Source: Anabaena sp. 4-3
GTDB taxonomy: Bacteria; Cyanobacteriota; Cyanobacteriia; Cyanobacteriales; Nostocaceae
NCBI RefSeq assembly: GCF_001597745.1
Contig: NZ_LUHJ01000076.1
Coordinates: 167,556-231,555 of the forward strand
Direction: 5' to 3'
DNA length: 64,000 nt
Made by a program: the position numbers and the translations under genes. Positions 1 to 8,047 of the stretch are shown here, in pieces. A model generated the notes under the pieces. That model worked only from the letters and a program-made list of their open reading frames with translations. It searched no databases and was not told where the DNA came from. Within the stretch, counting starts at the first letter, position 1; each line of letters begins with the position of its first letter.

Positions 1-91
1 GGGATAATTCTCAATGCTTGATGCGTCAAACTAATTTGCAGTTACAGTGGTTAGGCATAGTTGCCCCATGCCCAATTCCCGATGCTCATAT

Positions 92-1345
92 ATGGTAAAA
101 TACATCAAGTTAAAACGCTTCAGTGCTATGATTACAGCAGCTATGCTCTGGCAGTTTGGCTGTTCTGTGACGTTAGCGCAGAGTAAAGACCCTCAACAAG
201 CTGATAGATTCCCGCCTAGTCCTTTAGAAATCACTACACCAGATCCACTTTTACCATCTTTACCCAAAAAACAACCTTTAAGTCTTGCAGAACAACAGCA
301 ACTTCAGATAGCGTTGGATGAGTTAAATCAACAAGCGACGGCGAAATTGCAAGCTGGAGATAAAAAAGCGGCTTTTGAAATTTGGAACCGGGAGTTACGC
401 TTGCGTCGCTATTTGGGTGCTGTGGGTGAGGTGCAAGCATTGTCACGAGTTGGTGATATTGCTTGGCAACAAAGCGATCGCCAACAGTTATACTATATTA
501 CACAACGTTTGCAGACTATTCAAAAACAAGCACAACCCAAAAAGTCTAAAACTCAAACTAACATTGATTTTCCACTGTTACAGGCGTTAGGTGTAGCTTA
601 TCAAAAAGTGCGATCGCCTAAACCTGCCATTGAAATTTATCAACAAATTTTGGCAGTGGTGCGACAACAACAAGATACATCTGCGGAAATTGATACCCTG
701 AAAACTCTGGGAGAATTAAATCTGAGTTGGTTTAATTATCCGCAAGCTGCTACTGCTTACGAGGAATTGTTAAATTTTACGACTGCTAGGGGTGCAAGTC
801 AAGATGAGTTAACATATCTGCAACAGTTAGCTTATATCTATCAGCAGGGGAAGCAACCACAAAAAGCTATTGAGGTGCTGAGTAGACTGAAAGCGATATA
901 CTCCCAAAATGATGATCAGACACAATTGCCGAGTGTGCAACAGGCGATCGCAGCTAATTATGAAATTCTCGCCCAAGAAAATCCTGATTTACTAGAAGCA
1001 GCTTTCACCAACTACCAACAAGCTTATCAAACAGCTTGGCAATTGCAACAATTTGCGCGTGCGGCTGAAGCATTGCAGAAATTAATCCCCTTATATCGTT
1101 CTCAAGGACAAATTGATGCAGCTTTGCAAACTAACCAAATTCTTTTAGAAACAGAAGTCAGAGCCGCTAATTATTATGGCATGATGCAAGCTTACGACCA
1201 AATGGGACAATTATATTTAGACAAAAAAGATTACCCACAAGCACTAACAGCTTTTCAATACGGTTTAGAATTAGCGCGACACATCAAACATCAAGAAGCA
1301 TACTTTACTCAGCAAATTGAAACAGTATCAAAGCTAAATCAATAA
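92..1345 (+). CDS. Secreted or periplasmic TPR-repeat protein
   Basis: The N-terminus has a basic start (MVKYIKLKRF), then a hydrophobic stretch ending in TLAQS, which looks like an export signal. A Pro-rich linker follows, then helical A/L/Y-rich repeats of about 34-40 residues typical of tetratricopeptide repeats, for example around AIEIYQQIL, AIEVLSRLKAIY and ALTAFQYGLELA. TPR proteins act as protein-binding scaffolds; no catalytic motif is visible. I chose the ATG at 92 over an upstream ATG at 47, because the extra 15 residues translate repeat DNA and the later start places the signal peptide at the N-terminus. The partner is unknown. Confidence 0.75.
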   Translation: MVKYIKLKRFSAMITAAMLWQFGCSVTLAQSKDPQQADRFPPSPLEITTPDPLLPSLPKKQPLSLAEQQQLQIALDELNQQATAKLQAGDKKAAFEIWNRELRLRRYLGAVGEVQALSRVGDIAWQQSDRQQLYYITQRLQTIQKQAQPKKSKTQTNIDFPLLQALGVAYQKVRSPKPAIEIYQQILAVVRQQQDTSAEIDTLKTLGELNLSWFNYPQAATAYEELLNFTTARGASQDELTYLQQLAYIYQQGKQPQKAIEVLSRLKAIYSQNDDQTQLPSVQQAIAANYEILAQENPDLLEAAFTNYQQAYQTAWQLQQFARAAEALQKLIPLYRSQGQIDAALQTNQILLETEVRAANYYGMMQAYDQMGQLYLDKKDYPQALTAFQYGLELARHIKHQEAYFTQQIETVSKLNQ

Positions 1346-1351
1346 ATAGAA

Positions 1352-1404
1352 ATGAAACCACAGATGCACAAAGATAATTTATCGGCGTTTATCTGTGGTT
1401 TCAT
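1352..1404. repeat. 14-bp perfect inverted repeat after the TPR gene
   Basis: ATGAAACCACAGAT (1352-1365) is the exact reverse complement of 1391-1404, with a 25-nt loop. It lies 7 bp after the TPR gene's stop and could act as a transcription terminator, although there is no T-run. The word GCGTTTATCTG in the loop recurs near 1530 and, inverted, near 4612-4640, so this is a dispersed-repeat family. Confidence 0.6.
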
Positions 1405-1553
1405 ACAACAAACCAGGATTTTATCAAAAGTTTAATCCTTGAGAGAATATCTGATTGTGAGCAATGCCACAAATATAGTATTGTTTATTAAACAAATTAT
1501 CAACAATTCTTGATATATCTATTTCATCCGCGTTTATCTGCGTGCATCTGCGT

Positions 1554-3014
1554 TCACACTTTCACGACTTTTAAACTAGATAGACTACTATCAGCACAGC
1601 CTGTGATCAATCCCCCTACGGCTTGAATTTCCTGTAAATAATCAATTGTAGCTGGAGTAATGATTTCCCCAGGCATTAAAACGGGAATACCAGGGGGGTA
1701 AGGACAAACAATTTCCGCACAGATGCGATCGCCCGTCTGTTTTAGAGGTAAGATTTCAGTAACGGCAAAAAAAGCCTCACGGGGAGTAATCCCCGGAAAA
1801 TACCTAAAACAATTGTCATTATCCCATCTCCTCGTCCCTTGCGGCGTAGGAGGTGGGGTTTTTTCTGCTAAACTCCTAAAACCCTGCACTAACTGATGAA
1901 TATCATCTGCGGTGTTACCCAAGCTAATAATAAACGTGAGATTTTGCAGCGTTGCTAATTCAGCAGTTACACCAAGTTTATCTAAAATTTCCTCAACTGC
2001 AAACCCCGTTAAACCCAACCCAGAAACATTAACTGTTAATCTTGTTTTATCCAAATCAACAAACCCAGGTGATAAAGATGCCTCTGGTGGTTGCAAAACT
2101 GATAATCTGGGAATGTGACTAATTTTGTGTCTAGCTTCATGGGCTAGTTGCAAAGTGCGAGACATTAACTGTTTCCCTGCTAACGCCATTTGCTGACGCG
2201 CTGCATCTAAGGAAGCTAAAAGGATATAACTAGGACTGGTAGACTGTAAAAGTTGCAAAGCTTTATTTATTCGGTCAATATCAATTCTATTGCCTTGGAT
2301 GTGCAGCATGGAAGCTTGCGTCATTGCACCTAAGACTTTATGAATTGACTGTACAGTTAAATCTGCACCTGCGGCTAAGGCTGAGATAGGTAGTTGGGGA
2401 TGAAAAGCGAAGTGTGCGCCGTGTGCTTCATCGACCAGTAAGGGAATATGATATTCATGGGTAATGTGAGCGATCGCCTGTAAATCTCCACAAACACCAT
2501 AATATGTGGGGTAAACTGTCAACACCGCTTTAGCATCAGGATGTTGTTGTAAGGCTGCTTTTACTCCATCAGGCGTGATACTGTGGGCAATATCTAAAAC
2601 CGAATCATATTCAGGATTAACAAAAATCGGGATTGCACCTGAGAGAATTAAACCAGCGATCGCAGAAGAATGTACATTACGTGGCAAAATAATTTTATCC
2701 CCCACACCACAAGTAGCAAGAATCGCCGCCTCAACTCCACAAGTCGAACCATTGACAAGAAACCATGTATGTGCTGCACCAAAAGCTTCAGCCGCTAACT
2801 GTTGCGCCTGTTGAATCACACCTTGAGGAGCGGATAAATTATCTAAATCAGCCAACTCCGTTAAATCTGCACCAAATACAGCCTTACCCAGCAAATCAGC
2901 CAAAGGTTGATAAATTCCCCGTCCCCGCTTATGTCCAGGGGTATAAAAAGCCGCATGAGGACGTGCTGCACAGAGTTTTAAAGCTTCTAGTAACGGTGCT
3001 TGGTGTTGATTCAT
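1554..3014 (-). CDS. Orn/Lys/Arg decarboxylase family protein (PLP-dependent)
   Basis: This is a fold-type I PLP enzyme of the Orn/Lys/Arg decarboxylase major-domain family, which makes polyamine precursors or cadaverine by decarboxylating basic amino acids. It shows the family start TPGHKRGRG (about residues 25-33), the cofactor motif VDEAHGAHF (194-202) and the Schiff-base lysine in SIHK (K226). At 486 aa it is the short form, lacking the N-terminal wing domain of the about 710-aa inducible enterobacterial enzymes. Substrate cannot be told from sequence. I start at the ATG at 3014 (MNQHQAPLLEAL); an open frame extends to 3095, but its residues come from repeat DNA. It is probably monocistronic. 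Confidence 0.85.
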   Translation of the reverse strand: MNQHQAPLLEALKLCAARPHAAFYTPGHKRGRGIYQPLADLLGKAVFGADLTELADLDNLSAPQGVIQQAQQLAAEAFGAAHTWFLVNGSTCGVEAAILATCGVGDKIILPRNVHSSAIAGLILSGAIPIFVNPEYDSVLDIAHSITPDGVKAALQQHPDAKAVLTVYPTYYGVCGDLQAIAHITHEYHIPLLVDEAHGAHFAFHPQLPISALAAGADLTVQSIHKVLGAMTQASMLHIQGNRIDIDRINKALQLLQSTSPSYILLASLDAARQQMALAGKQLMSRTLQLAHEARHKISHIPRLSVLQPPEASLSPGFVDLDKTRLTVNVSGLGLTGFAVEEILDKLGVTAELATLQNLTFIISLGNTADDIHQLVQGFRSLAEKTPPPTPQGTRRWDNDNCFRYFPGITPREAFFAVTEILPLKQTGDRICAEIVCPYPPGIPVLMPGEIITPATIDYLQEIQAVGGLITGCADSSLSSLKVVKV

Positions 3015-3081
3015 TTTCAGAAAGCGAGGAAGAAGTGGGGGAGATGAGGAAGCGGAGGAGCAGAGGAGAAGAACTTTTACC

Positions 3082-3114
3082 CAGTCAACAGTCAACCATC
3101 AACCATCAACCATC
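3082..3114. repeat. Short tandem repeat (CAACCAT/CAACAGT type)
   Basis: 7-bp units of the form TCAACCA and TCAACAG are repeated head to tail just upstream of the decarboxylase start. The same words occur in inverse orientation at about 22559-22611 and 41331-41364. They match the STRR class known from heterocystous cyanobacteria. Confidence 0.7.
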
Positions 3115-3238
3115 CCAATTTGTATCTTGCTTTGTTTCTAGCTAAAATAACACTTTTGGGTATAGTCATATAGGGAGATGTCAGGAATTCAGGTTGTCAT
3201 CTAGTTTGGGAAGGTCGAATAATTGAGATAGATTGATC

Positions 3239-3460
3239 ATGATTCATCCTAGAGCTATTTCTATCCCCGAACCACAAATACCCAATCCTGAACCAAACAC
3301 ATTACCAGAACCGCAACCCACACCGGGGCCTACAATTCCCCGTCCTTTCCCAGAGCCAGTACCAGAAACCGTACCTGCTCCTATCCCGCAAACTGTTCCG
3401 GGGCCTGTACCAGAACCAGTCCCTGCACCCATTCCCCAGACTATACCAGCACCCGTGTAG
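3239..3460 (+). CDS. 73-aa proline-rich PEP-repeat protein
   Basis: After a short start (MIHPRAIS) the whole protein is built from P-x-P units: [29 protein letters not shown], then a near-copy [18 protein letters not shown]. Glu alternates with Pro in the style of TonB-like linkers or extended polyproline rods. There is no signal peptide or membrane segment. The ATG at 3239 is preferred over the TTG at 3233. It ends 38 bp before ychF, on the same strand, so the two may be co-transcribed. The opposite strand is also open here (3483-3244), a consequence of the repeat. Function is unknown; a real gene is likely but not certain. Confidence 0.5.
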   Translation: MIHPRAISIPEPQIPNPEPNTLPEPQPTPGPTIPRPFPEPVPETVPAPIPQTVPGPVPEPVPAPIPQTIPAPV

Positions 3461-3498
3461 TTTACTTCTGTACATAAATTCAAAATCTAAAATCTAAA

Positions 3499-4590
3499 AT
3501 GCTAAGAGCCGGAATTGTCGGACTTCCCAACGTCGGAAAATCTACTTTATTTAATGCTGTAGTGGCTAATGCTAAAGCAGAAGCGGCTAACTTCCCGTTT
3601 TGTACTATTGAACCCAATGTAGGCGTTGTTGCAGTACCGGATGAGCGTTTAAACGTGCTTTCTAATATTTCCGGTTCAGCCCAAATTATCCCCGCACGTA
3701 TTGAGTTTGTGGATATTGCTGGCTTGGTGAAAGGTGCGAGCCAAGGTGAAGGACTAGGTAATCAATTTTTGTCTCATATCCGCGAAGTTGATGCAATAGT
3801 CCATGTAGTACGCTGTTTTGAAAATGATGATATTATCCATGTTGCTGGTTCGGTTGACCCAGCACGGGATATTGAAATCATTAGTCTAGAATTGGCGTTA
3901 GCAGATTTAGGACAAGTTGAACGCCGCATTGAACGTACCCGCAAACAAGCCCGCACCAGTAAAGATGCTCAATTTGAGGTGACAGTCCTCGAAAAATTAG
4001 CGGCTGCTTTAAATGAAGGTAAATCAGTCCGTCAAGTTAGTTTAAATGAAGAAGAAGCCGCAGTTATTAAAGGATTAGGTTTACTCACCAATAAGCCAAT
4101 TATTTATGCTGCTAATGTTTCTGAAGATGACTTAGCAACTGGTAATGAATTTGTGGAACAAGTGCGACAAATTGCCGCACAAGAAAACGCTCAAGTTGTG
4201 ATTGTTTCTGCTCAAGTAGAAGCCGAACTTGTAGAATTACCAGAAGAAGATAAAGCTGACTTTTTAGCATCTTTGGGTGTAGAAGAAGGCGGATTAAAGT
4301 CTTTAATTAGTGCTACTTATACTCTGTTAGGACTGAGAACATATTTCACCAGTGGACAAAAAGAAACCCGCGCTTGGACAATTCACGCCGGAATGTCAGC
4401 ACCCCAAGCAGCAGGTGTGATTCATTCGGATTTTGAACGGGGTTTTATTCGGGCGGAAACCGTTGCTTACAATGATTTAGTTGTATCTGGTTCGTTGAAT
4501 GCTGCTAAGGAAAAAGGCTTAGTTCGTAGTGAGGGTAAAGAGTATATTGTTCAAGAAGGGGATGTTATGTTATTCCGGTTTAATGTGTAG
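3499..4590 (+). CDS. ychF: Redox-regulated ATPase/GTPase YchF (Obg family)
   Basis: YchF/OLA1 is a universally conserved P-loop NTPase that associates with ribosomes and prefers ATP over GTP. The P-loop GLPNVGKST is at 8-16, the G3 motif in FVDIAGLVKGAS at about 70-81, and an N-x-S-E motif (NVSE) replaces NKxD at about 206, the feature linked to ATP preference. A coiled-coil insert lies at about 130-165 and a C-terminal TGS domain at about 280-361. Length (363 aa) is that of the family. Expression may be coupled to the Pro-rich ORF upstream. Nothing is unusual in the protein. Confidence 0.97.
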   Translation: MLRAGIVGLPNVGKSTLFNAVVANAKAEAANFPFCTIEPNVGVVAVPDERLNVLSNISGSAQIIPARIEFVDIAGLVKGASQGEGLGNQFLSHIREVDAIVHVVRCFENDDIIHVAGSVDPARDIEIISLELALADLGQVERRIERTRKQARTSKDAQFEVTVLEKLAAALNEGKSVRQVSLNEEEAAVIKGLGLLTNKPIIYAANVSEDDLATGNEFVEQVRQIAAQENAQVVIVSAQVEAELVELPEEDKADFLASLGVEEGGLKSLISATYTLLGLRTYFTSGQKETRAWTIHAGMSAPQAAGVIHSDFERGFIRAETVAYNDLVVSGSLNAAKEKGLVRSEGKEYIVQEGDVMLFRFNV

Positions 4591-4710
4591 TTGAAGAAAG
4601 AATAATTGAACGCAGATAAACGCAGATAAACGCGGATGAATCTGTATTCTATTGGGTGGCAATGGGCTATAATTGCAGGTGTAGATGAGTCTGCACCTGC
4701 ATCTCATCTT

Positions 4711-5154
4711 ATGAATAAAACGCCAAAAATTGACAGACAACGGGAACATCAAGCCAATGAACGGACTTTTTTAGCTTGGCTGAGGACTTCTATAGCTTTG
4801 ATTGGATTTGGTTTTGCGATCGCTCGTTTTGGTTTGTTTTTACGTCAGCTTAATTTGGCAATTACCCAAACAGAAACGTCGGTACATCCTATATTTAACT
4901 CTCAAAATTTAGGCATTACTTTAGTAATTTTTGGTATTGTCACTATTGCTTTAGCCGCATGGCGATACAATCAAGTTTTTTGGCAAATTGAACGCAGCAA
5001 CTATCAAGCTAATCGTTGGGCTGTCTGGGTGATGACAGGGGTAGTCATCACTTTAGGTGTTCTGAGTTTGCCGTTGCTGTTGTTAAAAAATCATATTTCT
5101 CCTCGTCCATCTTCTCCCCTACAACCCCAGTCTCGCAATTTTGACAGGCGATGA
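4711..5154 (+). CDS. DUF202 family inner-membrane protein
   Basis: The 147-aa protein has the DUF202 hallmark ANERTFLAWLRTSIALIGFG near the N-terminus, followed by two more hydrophobic segments (ITLVIFGIVTIALAAW and VMTGVVITLGVLSLPLLLL), giving three membrane spans, and a short cytoplasmic or periplasmic Pro/Ser tail. The biochemical role of the family (YidH-like) is not established. I use the ATG at 4711; the longer open frame from 4636 would begin inside a dispersed GCAGATAAACGC repeat. It sits downstream of ychF with a 120-bp repeat-containing gap. Confidence 0.85.
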   Translation: MNKTPKIDRQREHQANERTFLAWLRTSIALIGFGFAIARFGLFLRQLNLAITQTETSVHPIFNSQNLGITLVIFGIVTIALAAWRYNQVFWQIERSNYQANRWAVWVMTGVVITLGVLSLPLLLLKNHISPRPSSPLQPQSRNFDRR

Positions 5155-5175
5155 GTTATTTAAAAAAATTGGTTT

Positions 5176-5232
5176 TCTTGTGGAACAGTCATCTTGACTG
5201 TTCTGGGCAGGCAGGATGCCCACCCCACAAGA
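5176..5232. repeat. 57-bp nested inverted-repeat element
   Basis: TCTTGTGG (5176-5183) pairs with CCACAAGA (5225-5232). Inside, GAACAGTCA pairs with TGACTGTTC, and GGGCA pairs with TGCCC. It sits between two convergent genes and could terminate both. The GTGGG/CCCAC ends resemble the elements near 12469 and 30297, suggesting a dispersed family. Confidence 0.6.
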
Positions 5233-5304
5233 GGAAATAAAGCTAATACACTATTTTAGCTGTGTCAGTGCATGACAATTTTTAGTCAGGAGTGTGTACA
5301 CTCA

Positions 5305-5829
5305 CTATCTGCGAACATAGCGACTAGCTAGTTGGATAGCGTCAGCGATATCAACATCACCATCTTTGTCTGCATCGAGGAAGTTATTCAAGACTGGATT
5401 ACCAGCAGTTTGAGTATTCTGTGCATTAGCCCCAGATTTTAAGAAATTCAGCACTAACGGCACAACTACAGGCAGCAATTGTAAAATGGTGTTGGCATCT
5501 AACCCGGTACGCTGGGCTGTTACCCTTGCTACTTGTTCTTGGGTGTCAGGAGAAAATAGGGAATTTACAGCTTGTTCGTCAAAGGTACTACCAGCATACT
5601 GATTTACCAAAGCCTGTGCTGTTTCATTACCCTCTGTGGCTTGTTTTTGTTGTAAAGCAGTACGTACATAGTTACCAACAACCCCCATAACCGATTGCAT
5701 AGTTCCTGGATCTGTACCTGTTGTTGTGCTTAAATCTTGTACACTATCGATAATAGTTTGTATTTGACTGATATTACCTTGTAGATTCGGGTTATTCACA
5801 GCATTGAGAACTTGATCAAAAAGTCCCAT
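5305..5829 (-). CDS. DUF937-like protein with C-terminal calcium-binding loop
   Basis: The 174-aa protein starts MGLFDQVLNAVNNPN after a good ribosome-binding site (AGGAG about 10 bp upstream). Residues 1-140 are helical and Q/N-rich, with VVVPLVLNFLKSGAN, and resemble the DUF937 family found widely in cyanobacteria. The last 26 residues contain a textbook calcium loop, D152-x-D-x-D-G-D-V-D-x-x-D163, followed by AIQLASRYV, as in dockerin or EF-hand-like repeats. No signal peptide is visible. Function is unknown; calcium binding is a motif-based inference. The longer open frame to 6003 runs through repeat DNA and overlaps the kinase gene end, so I reject it. Confidence 0.75.
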   Translation of the reverse strand: MGLFDQVLNAVNNPNLQGNISQIQTIIDSVQDLSTTTGTDPGTMQSVMGVVGNYVRTALQQKQATEGNETAQALVNQYAGSTFDEQAVNSLFSPDTQEQVARVTAQRTGLDANTILQLLPVVVPLVLNFLKSGANAQNTQTAGNPVLNNFLDADKDGDVDIADAIQLASRYVRR

Positions 5830-5971
5830 ATTTTTGATTTCTCCTTTTGTTCTATTGGTAAATGGAAAGAAGAGACAAGGTAGACAAGGTAGAATTTTTA
5901 TTAATCCCCAATGCCCCATGCCCCATGCCCCATGCCCATTGTGCAGAAATCTCACCTGCAAAACCAGGAAC

Positions 5972-7672
5972 TTAAGGCTGAAAAATCGGGAGAGCGATCG
6001 CAAATTCTGTATTATGATTTAATTCAGACTTACAGGTGATTTTCCCTCGGTGTTTTTCCACTACAATCTGGTAGGTAATCGCTAAACCTAAACCTGTGCC
6101 AATTCCCCGTGGTTTAGTTGTAAAAAATGTCTCAAAAATTTTCCTTTGATTCTCTGGGGAAATACCAACGCCGTTGTCTGTAATTCGCACTCTCACCGTA
6201 TTATCTTGACAGCGTTCCGTAATAATAGTTATTTCTGGTTGAAATTCGGGATTATTGGCGGCTTTTTCTTCTAAAGCATCAATGGCATTGCTGAGGAGAT
6301 TCATAAATACTTGATACAATAAACCTTTATAGCCGGGAATGGTGGGGATTTCTCCATATTTGCGAACAACATTAATACCTTTTTTCAGGCGTGTATTCAA
6401 AATCAACAGTGTACTATCAATACAAGAATGTAATTCTACCTGTTGCAATTCACCATCATCTAAACGGGAAAAATCTTTTAAACCTCGGACAATTTCTTTA
6501 GTACGTTCAGCACCAACCATCATAGAATTAATCAGTTTTGGTAAGTCTTCTAAGAGAAACTCTAAATCAATTTCTTCGGCGACAGTTTCCACCGCAGGTG
6601 GTGGTGATGGTACTTCATTTTGATAGGTTTGCAGTAGTGTTAATAAATCATCAATATAGGTTTTGGCGTGGACTAAATTACCAGAAATAAAATTAATCGG
6701 GTTATTAATTTCATGGGCGACACCAGCTAGCATCCGCCCTAAGCTAGACATTTTTTCGCTTTGAATTAGTTGTGTTTGGGCTTGGGCTTGTTGTTCTAGC
6801 AAAAGCTGCTTGACTTGTTGAATTAACTGATTGAATGAATTAGTTAAACTACCAATTTCATCGGTGGTGGTTACGGGTGCTTGTAAATCAAAGTTGGCTT
6901 GTTGGGTGACTTGTTGAGCAATAGCTGTTAGTTTATTAATAGGTCGTGTGATAATGATGCTAGTGTAAGCTGCTAAGAAACTAGCGATCGCCACCGAAAG
7001 TAAAATACTAGCAATTATAATTTGCGCTTGCATCATCGCCGCCTGATTTTGGGCTGTATCCGCTTCCTCTTGGCGTTCTCGCACCGTTTTCACCAAGTCA
7101 GTCAACTCGTGGGAAAATTCTATTAGCTGCTTGACTTCGGAACTTTTACTAAAGTCGATTAATAATTTTTGTGCGGCGGTTTGTCCTTGGGGTTGTAAAC
7201 TCAGGGTGATGATTTGCCCGTTGATTTCTATTAGTCGCTGAAAATAAACCTTGATAGTATCATCGTGCTGATTGAGCAATGCTTGTAAATCCTGGCGGGA
7301 ATGAGTGCGGCTAAACTCACGCAATTGGTTAAGCACAGTTTTAGCTTCGGCTGCATGGGTGAACAATTCGGCATCTTCTTGTTGTAAAGCTTGCTTGTGT
7401 CCCAGTATAGAGATGATTTCATGCTGATGGGAATGAATTTCTAACAAAACTCCTTGTAAATCACTTAACAAGCCTCCTTCCTGATCTGCCAAAATCATTT
7501 TCTCTCTAGCTTGTTGAAAATAGCGATCGCCTATCACCAACCCCAACATTGTACCAAAAACCGCAATTCCCAACGCCACACCATAGCCACAGACAATTTT
7601 TCGCCGAATACTTAATCGGTGAAACTTGTTCTGTATACAATTCCAGGGTTTTAATTGAGATATCGCGCTCAT
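5972..7672 (-). CDS. Membrane sensor histidine kinase (HAMP-HisKA-HATPase)
   Basis: A 566-aa class I sensor kinase. The order is: TM1 about 27-48; an extracytoplasmic helical sensor about 50-212 (four-helix-bundle type); TM2 about 215-240; HAMP about 240-292; a short coiled coil; the H-box GVAHEINNPINFISGN with phospho-acceptor H320; an insertion about 340-375; the N-box QVFMNLLSNAIDAL (454-467); and the G boxes DNGVGIS and GTGLGLAI near the C-terminus. It should phosphorylate a response regulator, but none is adjacent, so it is an orphan. The H-box type (HEINNPINFI) is common in cyanobacterial multi-input kinases. The ligand is unknown. Confidence 0.93.
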   Translation of the reverse strand: MSAISQLKPWNCIQNKFHRLSIRRKIVCGYGVALGIAVFGTMLGLVIGDRYFQQAREKMILADQEGGLLSDLQGVLLEIHSHQHEIISILGHKQALQQEDAELFTHAAEAKTVLNQLREFSRTHSRQDLQALLNQHDDTIKVYFQRLIEINGQIITLSLQPQGQTAAQKLLIDFSKSSEVKQLIEFSHELTDLVKTVRERQEEADTAQNQAAMMQAQIIIASILLSVAIASFLAAYTSIIITRPINKLTAIAQQVTQQANFDLQAPVTTTDEIGSLTNSFNQLIQQVKQLLLEQQAQAQTQLIQSEKMSSLGRMLAGVAHEINNPINFISGNLVHAKTYIDDLLTLLQTYQNEVPSPPPAVETVAEEIDLEFLLEDLPKLINSMMVGAERTKEIVRGLKDFSRLDDGELQQVELHSCIDSTLLILNTRLKKGINVVRKYGEIPTIPGYKGLLYQVFMNLLSNAIDALEEKAANNPEFQPEITIITERCQDNTVRVRITDNGVGISPENQRKIFETFFTTKPRGIGTGLGLAITYQIVVEKHRGKITCKSELNHNTEFAIALPIFQP

Positions 7673-8047
7673 TGTGCAACTTATACCAATTCAAAATTTA
7701 AAATTCCGGTATCTGGAAAACCCCTTTCCACACCTCTCCCCTACAAGGAGGAGTCACTGCGTTGCGCGGGTTTCCCGCGTTGTAGCAAGTGGCGTTAGAG
7801 GCTTTAACTTTCCCCCTTCCCTGGTAGGGAAGGGGGTTAGGGGGTTAGGTCTTAAGTGGGCATATTTTTCTATTTAGAAGTTCTTACGGTGGTAATGTTT
7901 CAGTAAATACCCTAATTGAAAATCACAAATCCAATCTAATTTGATACAAAACGCCCTATCAAGTTTACCAAAAGTTGGAATTTGTACCCTGGTAAGAAAC
8001 ACTGAAACTATTAAGATCAGAAGCATCTGGGTATTTCATATTTACCA
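7673..8047. other. 375-bp gap between divergent genes, repeat-rich
   Basis: No gene is supported. The gap holds a GCGCGGGTTTCCCGCG hairpin-type repeat (about 7765-7780) and a TCCCTGGTAGGGA inverted repeat followed by AAGGGGGTTAGGGGG (about 7815-7850). The remaining AT-rich 200 bp before 8048 presumably carries the promoters of the divergent kinase and GTPase genes. I cannot place -10/-35 boxes with confidence. Confidence 0.5.

Noticed and set aside
3244-3483. 79-aa Gly-rich open frame on the minus strand
   Set aside because: It is the mirror of the Pro-rich repeat (CCNGG-type codons give Gly on the other strand), with no ribosome-binding site.
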